Positions 25,438 through 34,675 of a stretch of DNA of 64,000 nucleotides are shown here, one piece after another. The notes under the pieces are model-generated. The model was given only the letters and a program-made list of their open reading frames with translations, did no database searches and was not told the origin of the DNA. How positions within the stretch are numbered: the stretch's first letter is position 1; the number at the start of each line of letters is the position of its first letter. This stretch comes from Vibrio ziniensis (lineage in GTDB: Bacteria; Pseudomonadota; Gammaproteobacteria; Enterobacterales; Vibrionaceae): positions 2,666,001-2,730,000 of the forward strand of contig NZ_CP049331.1 in the NCBI RefSeq assembly GCF_011064285.1. The letters are read 5' to 3'. A program made the position numbers and the translations under genes.

Positions 25438-26898
25438 ATGCAATTTGACCGAGAACTTTCTTTTTCAGAGAAGACATATGTCATCAGCATCCCGATGACG
25501 TTACTCTCTTTTATCTATTTTGCTCGCTACGGTTACACGACGGCAGATTTGTTTGTAACACTATCGTTGACAGCTCTTTCCTTTTTGCTCAACAAACGCA
25601 CTTTTAGAGTTGCACTGCCTTATGTACTTTACGGCTTTGTGGCACTACATATCCATCAAGCCTATGGCGACATTATGCTGCACTTTGAAGTGTTCATTAT
25701 GTTGGCAATATTAATGCTGTATAACGACTGGCTAATGGTATTGCATGGTCTCGTTGCTGCTGCATTGCACCATATTTTCTTCTTCTGGATGCAATCATCC
25801 GGAATGCCAGTTTTCATTTTCCCGCCAAACAGTAGCTACACCATCGTTATTGAGCACTGTTTATATGCCATTTTCCAGGCCAGTGTATCGATTTACGCTT
25901 GTTTGGTTTTGGATAAAAGTATGAAACGAATGAACTATGTCAATGAAATGGTGGCGAAAATCGTTCAAAAAGATAAGTTGCATTTGAACGTTGAGCTTAA
26001 ATCTAACGATGAGTTTTTTGTTCGTTTTAATCAGATCATCATGCAGTTGCAGAACACAGCTCAAGTTCAAAACCAAGCAATTTCGAACCTTAAAGAGGTT
26101 TCAGGAAGCCTGATCGAAAACGTTGAATTGGTTGATAATGAAATTTCGCACAACGCTTCAAACACAGATATGGTTGCAAATGCGATAGATGAGCTTGGTT
26201 CTTCTTTTAATAACGTTTCAGACTCAACTCGAGTATGTAATGAAGGTACGCAGCAAGCGAATCAGCTAAGCATACATGCCTTGGAACAATCTACGAGATG
26301 CCAAGAAAATCTAGCTAAACTCAAACAAGCGGTTTTAGATACTCGAAACAACGTCGAGAACGTTGTGAGTGATACGCGAAACATCCACAAAATTTTGCAA
26401 GCCATCACTGGTATTTCAGAGCAAACAAACTTGCTCGCTCTCAATGCCTCGATTGAAGCAGCACGTGCGGGAGAAGCGGGACGAGGATTTGCAGTGGTAG
26501 CCGATGAAGTTCGTCTGTTAGCGAACCGAACCAGTACCAGTGTGGAAGAGATTACCCGTTCTCTGTCAGTGTTGGACAAAAACATTAAACTTTCTACCGA
26601 CAACATTAGCAATATGGCTGGATATTCTGATGATGTATCAGGAGCTGTTGATACTATTATTGAGGTCACTGAACAGATTTCTATGAATATCAACCAAGTT
26701 AGCTCACAGATGGATTATGTGGCGTCAGCAGTACAGCAGCAGGGCACAGCACTTAATCAAATCAACCAGAATATGGCTGGTGTTAAAGAGTCTACCCAGA
26801 TCATGGAAGATAAATCAGAAAGCCAGAAAATGTCGATCAAACATTTGTCTGCTTCAATGAATCAGCTCTCTGAACTAACTCAGCGATTTGTACTGTGA
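25438..26898 (+). CDS. Methyl-accepting chemotaxis protein with His-rich membrane domain
   Basis: The frame is open from 25342; I choose the ATG at 25438 ([12 protein letters not shown]), giving 486 residues. The first 165 residues hold about five or six membrane segments and no large periplasmic sensor. They contain conserved-looking [14 protein letters not shown] and [11 protein letters not shown], with several His in or near the membrane. The C-terminal signalling hairpin has the MCP core [20 protein letters not shown]. Signals are probably sensed within the membrane, perhaps through a His-bound cofactor (inference). Confidence 0.88.
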   Translation: MQFDRELSFSEKTYVISIPMTLLSFIYFARYGYTTADLFVTLSLTALSFLLNKRTFRVALPYVLYGFVALHIHQAYGDIMLHFEVFIMLAILMLYNDWLMVLHGLVAAALHHIFFFWMQSSGMPVFIFPPNSSYTIVIEHCLYAIFQASVSIYACLVLDKSMKRMNYVNEMVAKIVQKDKLHLNVELKSNDEFFVRFNQIIMQLQNTAQVQNQAISNLKEVSGSLIENVELVDNEISHNASNTDMVANAIDELGSSFNNVSDSTRVCNEGTQQANQLSIHALEQSTRCQENLAKLKQAVLDTRNNVENVVSDTRNIHKILQAITGISEQTNLLALNASIEAARAGEAGRGFAVVADEVRLLANRTSTSVEEITRSLSVLDKNIKLSTDNISNMAGYSDDVSGAVDTIIEVTEQISMNINQVSSQMDYVASAVQQQGTALNQINQNMAGVKESTQIMEDKSESQKMSIKHLSASMNQLSELTQRFVL

Positions 26899-27338
26899 AA
26901 GATTGGCTTTTTAAGTTTGTGTTGGTGATTGGCATTTTTGCAGCAGGCTATATTGTTCCAAGCCTGCTGCAATTTGATAAAAAAATGCAGTTTACTCAGC
27001 ATGAAGACAACTACGAACGTGTAGACTGTAAGCTGGTAGATAACCAATGCTCAGTGCAAGATTATAAGCTGGAAATAGTTAAAGGCTCTTTTTCCACTAT
27101 GGAGCAAACCATTTTCAAACTGACCAAAAACAATCATGAGGTAAGTTCGGATATTTTGATTACATCCGACGATAAGATCTTTGGCACTATAGTCAGCCAA
27201 AGAAATGAGGATGCTCCCACACACCATAAAGTGCTTATTCCCTACTGTGGCAACCCTGTCATGCAGATCATTATTATCGACAGTAATACGCAAAAAGGAC
27301 TGGTGATCGACAACTTAACCCAACGCAGTGATACCTAA
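26895..27338 (+). CDS. Membrane-anchored hypothetical protein after chemoreceptor
   Basis: A 147-residue protein starting at a GTG that overlaps the chemoreceptor stop by 4 bp. One N-terminal membrane helix (residues 5-24), then a periplasmic beta-rich domain with Cys48 and Cys55 (DCKLVDNQC) and a third Cys (PYCGNP). Tight coupling suggests it works with the chemoreceptor, possibly as a periplasmic partner. Family not recognised. Confidence 0.75.
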   Translation: MKDWLFKFVLVIGIFAAGYIVPSLLQFDKKMQFTQHEDNYERVDCKLVDNQCSVQDYKLEIVKGSFSTMEQTIFKLTKNNHEVSSDILITSDDKIFGTIVSQRNEDAPTHHKVLIPYCGNPVMQIIIIDSNTQKGLVIDNLTQRSDT

Positions 27339-27512
27339 CGCATCACTGCTCTTTCCTCCTTGAGAGCACATGTGAAAAATGTGAAACCGATGGATTGCAT
27401 CTTAATAAAGTGACCAAACTCGTAGCAACAAGTGTCAATTCACCAAGGTTTATTCTATCTTCATCTTCTATTCTTAGATTCCAAAATACCCACCTCATAA
27501 TAGGAGCCACCT

Positions 27513-27836
27513 GTGAGTGAATTAATACGCAAAGGCTTTGTGATGCAACTCAATCCGGACTGTAAAGAAGAATACAAAAAAAGACATGATGAAATTTGGC
27601 CAGATCTGGTCGATGTTTTGAAAACACACGGTGGCAGCAACTACTCCATTTTCTTACATGAGCAAACTCACCAGCTTTTCGGCTATGTTGAAATTGAGAA
27701 TGAACAGCAGTGGCAAAAAGTTGCACAGACCGAAGCGTGCCAAAAATGGTGGGCGTTTATGGGAGACATCATGGCAACCAATCCAGATAACTCTCCACAA
27801 TCCATTGAATTGACATCTGTTTTTTATTTGCCATAA
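27513..27836 (+). CDS. rhaM: L-rhamnose mutarotase
   Basis: A 107-residue RhaM: IRKGFVMQLNPDCKEEYKKRH at the start, then IWPDLVDVLKTHGGSNYSIF, and WWAFMGDIMATNPD with the active-site region. Start is GTG with AGGAG upstream. It interconverts anomers of L-rhamnose. No rhaB, rhaA, rhaD or rhamnose regulator is near, so it is an orphan in this window. Confidence 0.93.
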   Translation: MSELIRKGFVMQLNPDCKEEYKKRHDEIWPDLVDVLKTHGGSNYSIFLHEQTHQLFGYVEIENEQQWQKVAQTEACQKWWAFMGDIMATNPDNSPQSIELTSVFYLP

Positions 27837-27855
27837 CACCATTACCCTTTCCTTC

Positions 27856-27886
27856 GAGCCTCACTTTACAGTGAGGCTTCATTTTT
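27856..27886 (+). terminator. Terminator after rhaM
   Basis: GCCTCAC and GTGAGGC pair around TTTACA, followed by TTCATTTTT. Confidence 0.85.
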
Positions 27887-28054
27887 ATCGGCCTGTAACA
27901 ATGTGAAAATTTGAGCTTCAGCATTACTTTCTTGGCAAATTCGCATCATTAATTCGTCAATCAGCAGAAATTTGAAGTTATTACTCAAAAAAACGCGCTC
28001 TAATAACCTTAAATAAAAAATGGTCTATCAAAAATTAAATTTAAGGAAATAACT

Positions 28055-29197
28055 ATGGGTGTATTCAAACTTGCGTTTCCCAAAATCAATTTATCTGGCG
28101 TTGGCTCAATTGAAGCCCTTGTTGAGCGACTTGTAGAAGAACACGGACAAGATAAAGGTCTATTGATTTGTGACCCAACTCTTGTGGAACTAGGCTTTGC
28201 TGACAAACTCATGAACAGCAAACTTAATTTAGCTCTATTTAGTGCAGTGCGTCCAAATCCAGATACCAATACAGTGAACAGTGCATTTGATATGTACAGC
28301 ACCGAAGGCGCCAAATACGTTATCGGATTTGGTGGTGGTAGCTCTATCGATACAGCAAAAGCGATTAAGATCCTCTCTGCGAACCCCGGCCCAATAGCAG
28401 CATATAACGGTATTGAGAAAGTAAAAGTGCTTGGTTCACCACTTTATGCAATTAACACTACCGCAGGTACAGCGGCAGAGGTCACCAGTAATGCTGTAAT
28501 TACCGATACAGCAACTCATGTCAAACACGTCATTATCTCTGACAAAATCATCCCTGACATTTCAGTGAACGATGCGAGCGTTATGCTAGGCATTCCAGCA
28601 TCCGTAACAGCAGCTACCGGCATTGACGCACTGACTCATGCGGTTGAATCCTATGTTTCTGTGGGTGCACATCAGCTCACTGATTATATTTCGCTAGAAT
28701 CCATTAAATTGATTGCGCAAAACTTGCCTCAAGCTGTAGATAACGGTTCAGATGTTCACGCACGTGAAATGATGGCTTACGGCCAATTTGTTGCTGGCCT
28801 TTCATTTAATAGCGCAGGCTTAGGTATGGTTCATGCTATGGCGCACCCTGCTGGCGCTCATAAAGACCTGCCGCACGGTGTGTGTAATGCGATTCTTCTT
28901 CCTATTATCAGCGAATTTAACCGCCCTTACCGTGTAGAGAAATTTGCTAAAGTGGCAGAAGCGCTTGGTGTCGATACTTCTGCGATGAGTGTTGAAGAAG
29001 CAAGTGTTGCGGCTATTGCTGCTCTAAATGCACTAAATCGCCGTGTTGGTATTCCATCAGGGTTTGGTGAGCTAGGTGTAACTAAAGAAGATACGCTAAC
29101 TTGGGTTGATGATGCGATGGCTGACCCATGCGCCGGAGGTAACCCACACCCAATGACTCGTGAACAAGTGATCGAGCTATACGCTAAATCACTATAA
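28055..29197 (+). CDS. Iron-containing (class III) alcohol dehydrogenase
   Basis: A 380-residue protein of the FucO/YiaY group. NAD-binding GGGSSIDTAKAI near residue 94; iron ligands in GIDALTHAVESY, GMVHAMAHPAGA and LPHGVCNA. Likely reduces an aldehyde such as lactaldehyde, or oxidises an alcohol; the exact substrate is not settled by sequence. Lactaldehyde arises from rhamnose or fucose breakdown, which would fit the adjacent rhaM. Confidence 0.88.
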   Translation: MGVFKLAFPKINLSGVGSIEALVERLVEEHGQDKGLLICDPTLVELGFADKLMNSKLNLALFSAVRPNPDTNTVNSAFDMYSTEGAKYVIGFGGGSSIDTAKAIKILSANPGPIAAYNGIEKVKVLGSPLYAINTTAGTAAEVTSNAVITDTATHVKHVIISDKIIPDISVNDASVMLGIPASVTAATGIDALTHAVESYVSVGAHQLTDYISLESIKLIAQNLPQAVDNGSDVHAREMMAYGQFVAGLSFNSAGLGMVHAMAHPAGAHKDLPHGVCNAILLPIISEFNRPYRVEKFAKVAEALGVDTSAMSVEEASVAAIAALNALNRRVGIPSGFGELGVTKEDTLTWVDDAMADPCAGGNPHPMTREQVIELYAKSL

Positions 29198-29219
29198 TCA
29201 AGAGTATCGTTGAAACTTC

Positions 29220-29245
29220 AAGCCCGAGCATCTGCTTGGGCTTTT
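29220..29245 (+). terminator. Terminator after alcohol dehydrogenase
   Basis: AAGCCC.AGCA pairs with TGCT.GGGCTT, followed by TTGTTTTG. Confidence 0.85.
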
Positions 29246-29276
29246 GTTTTGTCTGATACGTAGACTAAGAGAATAA

Positions 29277-29352
29277 TACCATCTAGATAAAAATATGATC
29301 AGACTGAGCATCGGTAGAACAGCGAATGGGTGTCAAACGCAAACGCGCATTC
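29277..29352 (-). repeat. Dispersed intergenic repeat, copy 2
   Basis: Inverted partner of 3738-3816, 25 kb away. It lies between the alcohol dehydrogenase terminator and olsF. Confidence 0.75.
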
Positions 29353-29456
29353 ATCATTTTGCAAAAAATCCGCCATTAAAGACTCACACAATTGCAGCGT
29401 AGATGAAATATTCCCCTTCTAGCATGAACTCATAATACAAGAATTGTGAGGTTAAC

Positions 29457-31202
29457 ATGCTGTCTAATAGCCCTTTTAAATTGCCACGAAAAACACCATT
29501 TGGTTTAGGTGAAAACCTAGCAGAATGGGCAACGGGTTTAAGCCAACTTGATAAATTTTACGCACAACGACCTGCCGGATGTGACACTCGCCAGTTTCTT
29601 CGCTTTACGCTCGAAATTTTAGGTATTGATTACCAACTGATTAAAGGCTCACTCAATAATGTGCCGCAAGTCGGTCCCACTGTCGTGGTTGCCAACCACC
29701 CGTTAGGTTGTGTTGAAGGTGTAATATTGGCAGAGATGCTCCTCACAATTCGCTCTGATGTACAAATACTGGCAAACCAATACCTGAAAACCGTACCAGA
29801 GTTAGACTCTCTATTTATTGGGGTGGATGTCTTTGATACCGATAAAGCACGCAAAGCTAACCTGCAGGCAATGCGTCAGGCTCATAAACATTTAGAACAA
29901 GGTGGCTTACTACTGATGTTCCCCGCGGGAGAAGTATCTCAACTGGTGGACAGCAGGCAACGCCGGCTAGAAGATAAAGAGTGGAGCCAGTCAGTCAGCC
30001 GACTGATCAAAAAACACAAAGCCGCGGCAGTACCCGTGTATATCGAAGGTCACAACTCAACGCCTTTTTATATGGCAGGAAAAATTCACCCGCTACTTCG
30101 AACCGTCATGCTCGGTCGCGAGCTGCTCAATAAGAAACAAACCTGCATTGATATTTCCATCAGCGACGCAATTCACTATCAAGAGCTACAGCACCTTTGC
30201 GATCAGCAACTGGTCAATTATTTGCGTCTGAATACCTATCTGCTCGGCGCAAAAAAAAGTCTTCCACGGGATAAAACTCATCTCGATAATGCCTCACATC
30301 CTATTGCAGACAGATTGCCGCTTAATGAACTCCTGCAAGATCTTGAGTCACTGCCATCATCGGCACTTCTGCTGAGCCTGAATGAGTTTGATGTGTACTG
30401 TACTCATGCCGAAAGCATCCCTTCTTTAATGCATGAGATTGGACGCTTACGTGAAAAGAATTTCCGTCTAGTCGGCGAAGGGACAGGTATGGCTTTAGAT
30501 GTTGACGAGTTTGACCGTGAATACTTGCATCTTTTTATCTGGGATAGAGAGCGTAATGAGATGGTCGGTGCGTATCGACTTGGACTGGTAGATAAAATTG
30601 TTGCATCACACGGTATTAAAGGACTCTATTCCAGCACTCTATTTAACTACGATCCTCGTTTTTTGGAGAATATGGGTAACGCCATAGAGCTTGGCCGCTC
30701 TGTAATCGATTCGTACTATCAGAAAAGCATGGCGCCACTGCTGCTGTTATGGAAAGGGATTGGATCGTTTATACACAGCAACCCTCAATACAGCCACCTA
30801 TTTGGTCCGGTAAGTATCAGCAATGATTACAGTGAACAAGCAAGGCGCTTACTTGCTGACACAATGACGCTGCATTTTTACGATAACGCTCAAGCAAACT
30901 TTGTCGCAGCTTCTAACCCATTACCTGTAATGCAAGCTCAATGGAATGCGAGTTTGTTGACCTCATTGGCGGATTTGCAACTGCTCTCAAGAGTGATTGC
31001 ACGTATTGATGAAGGAAAAGGAATTCCAGTTCTTTTACGACAATATTTAGGATTGAATGGAAAACTAGTCAGCTTCAACGTTGATCCAGCCTTCAACGAT
31101 GCTTTAGATGGTCTGATTGTCGTGGATTTACACAATGTCCCAATGAAAACTCTGGGGCGCTATATGGGCGTGAAAGAGGCTCAGGAGTATTTGACCAAGT
31201 AA
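29457..31202 (+). CDS. olsF: Bifunctional ornithine lipid synthase (OlsF type)
   Basis: A 581-residue fusion. The N-terminal half is a PlsC-like acyltransferase (ANHPLGCVEG near residue 78, FPAGEVS near 158). The C-terminal half is a GNAT/OlsB-like 'haemolysin' domain (FRLVGEGTGMALDVDEFD, AIELGRSVI). OlsF proteins make ornithine lipids by N- then O-acylation; a V. cholerae homologue (VC0489) does so under phosphate limitation. No clear PhoB box is seen upstream. It converges with hutA over a shared terminator. Confidence 0.85.
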   Translation: MLSNSPFKLPRKTPFGLGENLAEWATGLSQLDKFYAQRPAGCDTRQFLRFTLEILGIDYQLIKGSLNNVPQVGPTVVVANHPLGCVEGVILAEMLLTIRSDVQILANQYLKTVPELDSLFIGVDVFDTDKARKANLQAMRQAHKHLEQGGLLLMFPAGEVSQLVDSRQRRLEDKEWSQSVSRLIKKHKAAAVPVYIEGHNSTPFYMAGKIHPLLRTVMLGRELLNKKQTCIDISISDAIHYQELQHLCDQQLVNYLRLNTYLLGAKKSLPRDKTHLDNASHPIADRLPLNELLQDLESLPSSALLLSLNEFDVYCTHAESIPSLMHEIGRLREKNFRLVGEGTGMALDVDEFDREYLHLFIWDRERNEMVGAYRLGLVDKIVASHGIKGLYSSTLFNYDPRFLENMGNAIELGRSVIDSYYQKSMAPLLLLWKGIGSFIHSNPQYSHLFGPVSISNDYSEQARRLLADTMTLHFYDNAQANFVAASNPLPVMQAQWNASLLTSLADLQLLSRVIARIDEGKGIPVLLRQYLGLNGKLVSFNVDPAFNDALDGLIVVDLHNVPMKTLGRYMGVKEAQEYLTK

Positions 31203-31216
31203 CCATTAACATCCTA

Positions 31217-31252
31217 TAAAAAATCCCCGCGCGCTAAACTTGGGGATTTTTT
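31217..31252. terminator. Bidirectional terminator olsF/hutA
   Basis: AAAAAATCCCC and GGGGATTTTTT flank a 13-nt loop, so either transcript ends in a U-run. Confidence 0.9.
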
Positions 31253-31287
31253 ATTATTAACGATTTAGCCAATGACTTGTTGTTCTA

Positions 31288-33372
31288 TTAGAATTCATAC
31301 TTTGCGGTAACAGAGAAGTTACGTTTTGCTTGAGAAAGACTCTTATCTTCTGAAGTCAAATCACGCACATCGTTCCAGTTGTAGTATTCTTCGTTAGTTA
31401 CGTTGAACACACCTACACGCAACGTTAAGTCACTGATTGGTTTGTAATAAGCAGTAATGTCCACAACGGTCGCCGCTGAAAGTGGCAGGTAATCACCATC
31501 TATATCACTGGCCTTTTTCTTCGCAGTGTAATTGACGTTAACTGTGGTGCCCCAAAGGTTATTTGAGTCATAACTTAGCCCTAAAACCGTGTTCCATGGG
31601 CTTACGCTATTTAATGGATTGCCTTCAGCGTCTTCACCTTCCGTATAGGCAGCAGCGATACGCGAGCTAAAACCGTCTATCGGCATAAAGCCGTTCCATG
31701 ATAGTTGGTTGGAAAGTTCAACACCTTTGATGGTTGCTTTATCAATGTTTATTGACTGAGAAACAGCATCCATAGTTGCATAGCTTCCCGAAACAATTTG
31801 TGTGTCGATAAAGTTGTCGTAATCACTATAGAAAACGGCCAACTCATTGCTCATCAATTCAGTGTTATAACGCCAACCCGCTTCGTAAGAAATACTCTCC
31901 TCAGCTTTTAACTCTGGGTTTGGTTTACTCACATAACCATAAGTTGGGTTACCGTAAGAGTAATACAACTCTTCAAAATCAGGAGCGCGGAAACCTTGAC
32001 TCACTTGAGCAAATAAACGGTGTTGTTCTGTCAGCTTATAAACGGTACCTAAGCGCGCTGTTAGCGCAGAATCAGAATAGATTTTGTATTCACTGGCGTC
32101 GTTTAAACTTGGGTTGGCACTGGTATCACCAGGCTTAGTTTTAAATGAGTCAAAGCGAACCCCTGGAGTTACTATGAAATCACTCCAAGAAATTTCATCT
32201 TGGATAAACATTCCATAACGAGTTTCTGCCGCATCTGGGATGTAGAAAATAACTTGGTCACTGCCAACAGAGTTAAATTCTTTGTTGGTATTGGCAATAT
32301 CTTTATCAGAGAAAGAGCCCCCATAAACCAAATTATGCTCAATGTTGCCTGTCATAAAGAACTTATCAAGCTGCATATCAAGCTGAACACCTTCATCCGA
32401 ATAAAGGTAATCTTTCTTCTGCACGTTACTATTAGACACTCGGGTACGATCAGTAACACCGGTTTCGTCTTTACTCATCCAATCAAGCTGCCAAGTAATT
32501 CGGTCAGCAAACATTACTTTCGCATCCCAGATATGCTTAATACCTAGCTGATACTGTTCAGTTTCATCACTTCCAGAAGCATCTTGGTAACCATTGAACG
32601 TCAATGACGCCAACTCATTCTTATTTCGAATATAGTTGCCAGAAAACTCCAATCGATGAGCAGGATTTAGTTGATATTGCAGTTTAACCAATAAATTGTT
32701 TGCACTGCTGTCTTGCTCATCAGGTTCACCAAAGTTATTAACTTCCTCTCCATCACGGCGTGTATATGCAACCAAAGATTCTAGATCACCGAATTTATTA
32801 GCTAATGCAATAGACTCACTGAAGGTTTTATCAGCAGAAGAGTAGCTGAGTTTCGCATAGCCACCGAAGTCTCGGCCTTTAAGAATATCTGCGGGATCTT
32901 TAGTCTCGAAAGCAACGATACCGCCGATCGCATCAGAACCTTGCAAAGAAGAAGAGGCACCTTTTACAATTTCTACCGCCTTTATCATGTCGGTATCAAC
33001 ATCAACACGAGATGAATTGACAAACTCAGCGCCAGAATCAAATTGGTTTGGTTGAGCCACCCCATCAACAATGACTTTTATGCGGTTCCCTTCTATACCG
33101 CGAATATTGATACTCTGTACGCCTTGACGTGAATTGGATTGTAAATTTACACCTGGGGTGTATTTAAAGAGGTCTTCGATATCTTCGATCATATTGCTTT
33201 CGATTGCTTTCTCGTCAATGACAGCAACGGAAGCAGCAGTATCGATAGTTTGAGTATTAAGACGAGTAGCTGACACAACAACTTCGTCAAATGAATAGGT
33301 AGTTTCTTCAGCGACTGCTGGCGCTGATAGCAACGCGCCAATAACTATGGCAAGCGGAGTTTGCTTAATCAT
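31288..33372 (-). CDS. hutA: TonB-dependent haem receptor HutA
   Basis: About 694 residues from MIKQTPLAIVIGALLSAPAVAEE, a signal peptide cleaved near AVA; an ATG 12 bp upstream is also possible. TonB box-like FDEVVVSATR, plug domain with VNLQSNSRQGVQSINIRGIEG (key parts INIRGIEG and VDGV), and a beta-barrel ending in the outer-membrane signature KYEF. It imports haem across the outer membrane with the TonB system next door. Downstream of hutWXZ on the same strand but separated by 183 bp. Confidence 0.92.
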   Translation of the reverse strand: MIKQTPLAIVIGALLSAPAVAEETTYSFDEVVVSATRLNTQTIDTAASVAVIDEKAIESNMIEDIEDLFKYTPGVNLQSNSRQGVQSINIRGIEGNRIKVIVDGVAQPNQFDSGAEFVNSSRVDVDTDMIKAVEIVKGASSSLQGSDAIGGIVAFETKDPADILKGRDFGGYAKLSYSSADKTFSESIALANKFGDLESLVAYTRRDGEEVNNFGEPDEQDSSANNLLVKLQYQLNPAHRLEFSGNYIRNKNELASLTFNGYQDASGSDETEQYQLGIKHIWDAKVMFADRITWQLDWMSKDETGVTDRTRVSNSNVQKKDYLYSDEGVQLDMQLDKFFMTGNIEHNLVYGGSFSDKDIANTNKEFNSVGSDQVIFYIPDAAETRYGMFIQDEISWSDFIVTPGVRFDSFKTKPGDTSANPSLNDASEYKIYSDSALTARLGTVYKLTEQHRLFAQVSQGFRAPDFEELYYSYGNPTYGYVSKPNPELKAEESISYEAGWRYNTELMSNELAVFYSDYDNFIDTQIVSGSYATMDAVSQSINIDKATIKGVELSNQLSWNGFMPIDGFSSRIAAAYTEGEDAEGNPLNSVSPWNTVLGLSYDSNNLWGTTVNVNYTAKKKASDIDGDYLPLSAATVVDITAYYKPISDLTLRVGVFNVTNEEYYNWNDVRDLTSEDKSLSQAKRNFSVTAKYEF

Positions 33373-33440
33373 TATTATGTCCATGTTTAAATGTTTAAGT
33401 GAGCTCAATGATTTTTCTCAAATTTGAAATGCAACAATCT

Positions 33441-33466
33441 AAGCGGCATTCGCATGCGAGCCGCTT
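33441..33466 (-). repeat. Hairpin between hutZ and hutA
   Basis: AAGCGGC and GCCGCTT pair around a 12-nt loop that is itself largely self-complementary (TCGCATGCGA). It lacks a U-run, so it may partly stop readthrough or stabilise the hutWXZ message rather than fully terminate. Confidence 0.6.
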
Positions 33467-33555
33467 TGAAGCATCAATCTGTGAGGATATTGTTATTAGT
33501 TGAGCTGAGTTTTCAGGTTATGTATTTACTTAAAGCATTGGCTATTAAGTACTGG

Positions 33556-34131
33556 TTATTGCTCCATACGCTCTTTTTCAGCTTTAACATGCCCTTCTGT
33601 TAAATGAACAAAATCGAGCATGTCATCACCGGAAATGACAAACGCTTGACCAAATCCTTTGACGTAACGTCCGGATTCAGGCACTAAGCGATAAAGATTA
33701 AAGTCACCAAGCTGGCTTAAATTATCAATAATTTCACCAAAACGAGCTTTCAATGCGGCAACACCTTGGCTCCAATCTTGTGTTTGTTTCTCTACCAACT
33801 CTGCACGTGTATCAAAGGTGAGTCTTTTACGTGCATAAATGTTCTTACATTCACTTTCATCCTCGATCATTAAAATCGATACATTGCGGTTCGTTTTTAA
33901 ATTCTGTCCATGAGCGGCGATATCACTCACGAGGATGTAATACGCTTTACTATCAAAAGCGAATGGAGCGTAAGTAGCATTTGGAATACCAGCAGCGTTA
34001 ATCGTTGCTAACTGCAACGTTTTACGAGAATCGCGGAATTCGCGAACTTCTGGCTCTAATCGGCCTTGTAGTCGTTCGCGACGAATTTCTTGTTGTTGAG
34101 CGTTGTCTTGTGGCTGACTTTCTATATTCAC
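33556..34131 (-). CDS. hutZ: Haem-degrading protein HutZ
   Basis: A 191-residue HugZ/HutZ family protein with the split-barrel fold: RKTLQLATINAAGIPNATYAPF, then YILVSDIAAHGQNLKTN and the C-terminal LVPESGRYVKGFGQAF plus LTEGH, whose His lies in the haem-ligand region. It binds and degrades haem to release iron in the cytoplasm. Its start overlaps hutX's stop by 4 bp. Confidence 0.94.
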   Translation of the reverse strand: MNIESQPQDNAQQQEIRRERLQGRLEPEVREFRDSRKTLQLATINAAGIPNATYAPFAFDSKAYYILVSDIAAHGQNLKTNRNVSILMIEDESECKNIYARKRLTFDTRAELVEKQTQDWSQGVAALKARFGEIIDNLSQLGDFNLYRLVPESGRYVKGFGQAFVISGDDMLDFVHLTEGHVKAEKERMEQ

Positions 34132-34649
34132 GCGGCAAACTCCTTTTTCATTTGCATAAATGCTTCTACCTGTTCAGGGAAAAGCTGGCGCTTCTTGTCT
34201 CGGCCTACATACACTTTGAAAACACAATCTCCATTCGCATTAAAGAAACCAATATAGTGGCTTTCCATACCACGGAATGGCTTGCTAACAAATGCAATGT
34301 GTTCCACTAAATCTAAGCGTAGATGACCATGTAGTTCGCCGTCTCTCCCCATCAAGTTATAGTAGCCGTGTGCTTCTTTGCCTTTAGGGAAATTGGCTTT
34401 TGTTTCAAAAATCGATCCAAAAGAGTGAACGATCGTCGTGACGCTGCCCCACTCTGGTAGTTGTTCTAAAATTGTTTGAGCATGCTTGCCATCAATTCGA
34501 GTCATCATTTCTTCTGGTAATGCTAAGGTAATCGCACCTTCAGATAAGCCTAATTGCTCAGACATGGTTGACACCGGTGTCGCTGAATCCTCAGCTAACG
34601 CCGCAGTCACTTTTTGTTGTACTTCTGTCTCTGAACAAGTGGTGTACAT
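34128..34649 (-). CDS. hutX: Haem utilisation carrier protein HutX
   Basis: The open frame extends to 34751 inside hutW, but TAGGAGTAACT before the ATG at 34649 (MYTTCSETEVQQ) sets the start; 173 residues. Features include WGSVTTIVHSFGSIFE and GYYNLMGRDGELHGHLRLD, typical of HutX/ChuX. HutX binds haem and passes it to HutZ. Middle of the hutW-hutX-hutZ operon. Confidence 0.94.
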   Translation of the reverse strand: MYTTCSETEVQQKVTAALAEDSATPVSTMSEQLGLSEGAITLALPEEMMTRIDGKHAQTILEQLPEWGSVTTIVHSFGSIFETKANFPKGKEAHGYYNLMGRDGELHGHLRLDLVEHIAFVSKPFRGMESHYIGFFNANGDCVFKVYVGRDKKRQLFPEQVEAFMQMKKEFAA

Positions 34650-34675
34650 AGTTACTCCTATTATTTTATTTGTTC

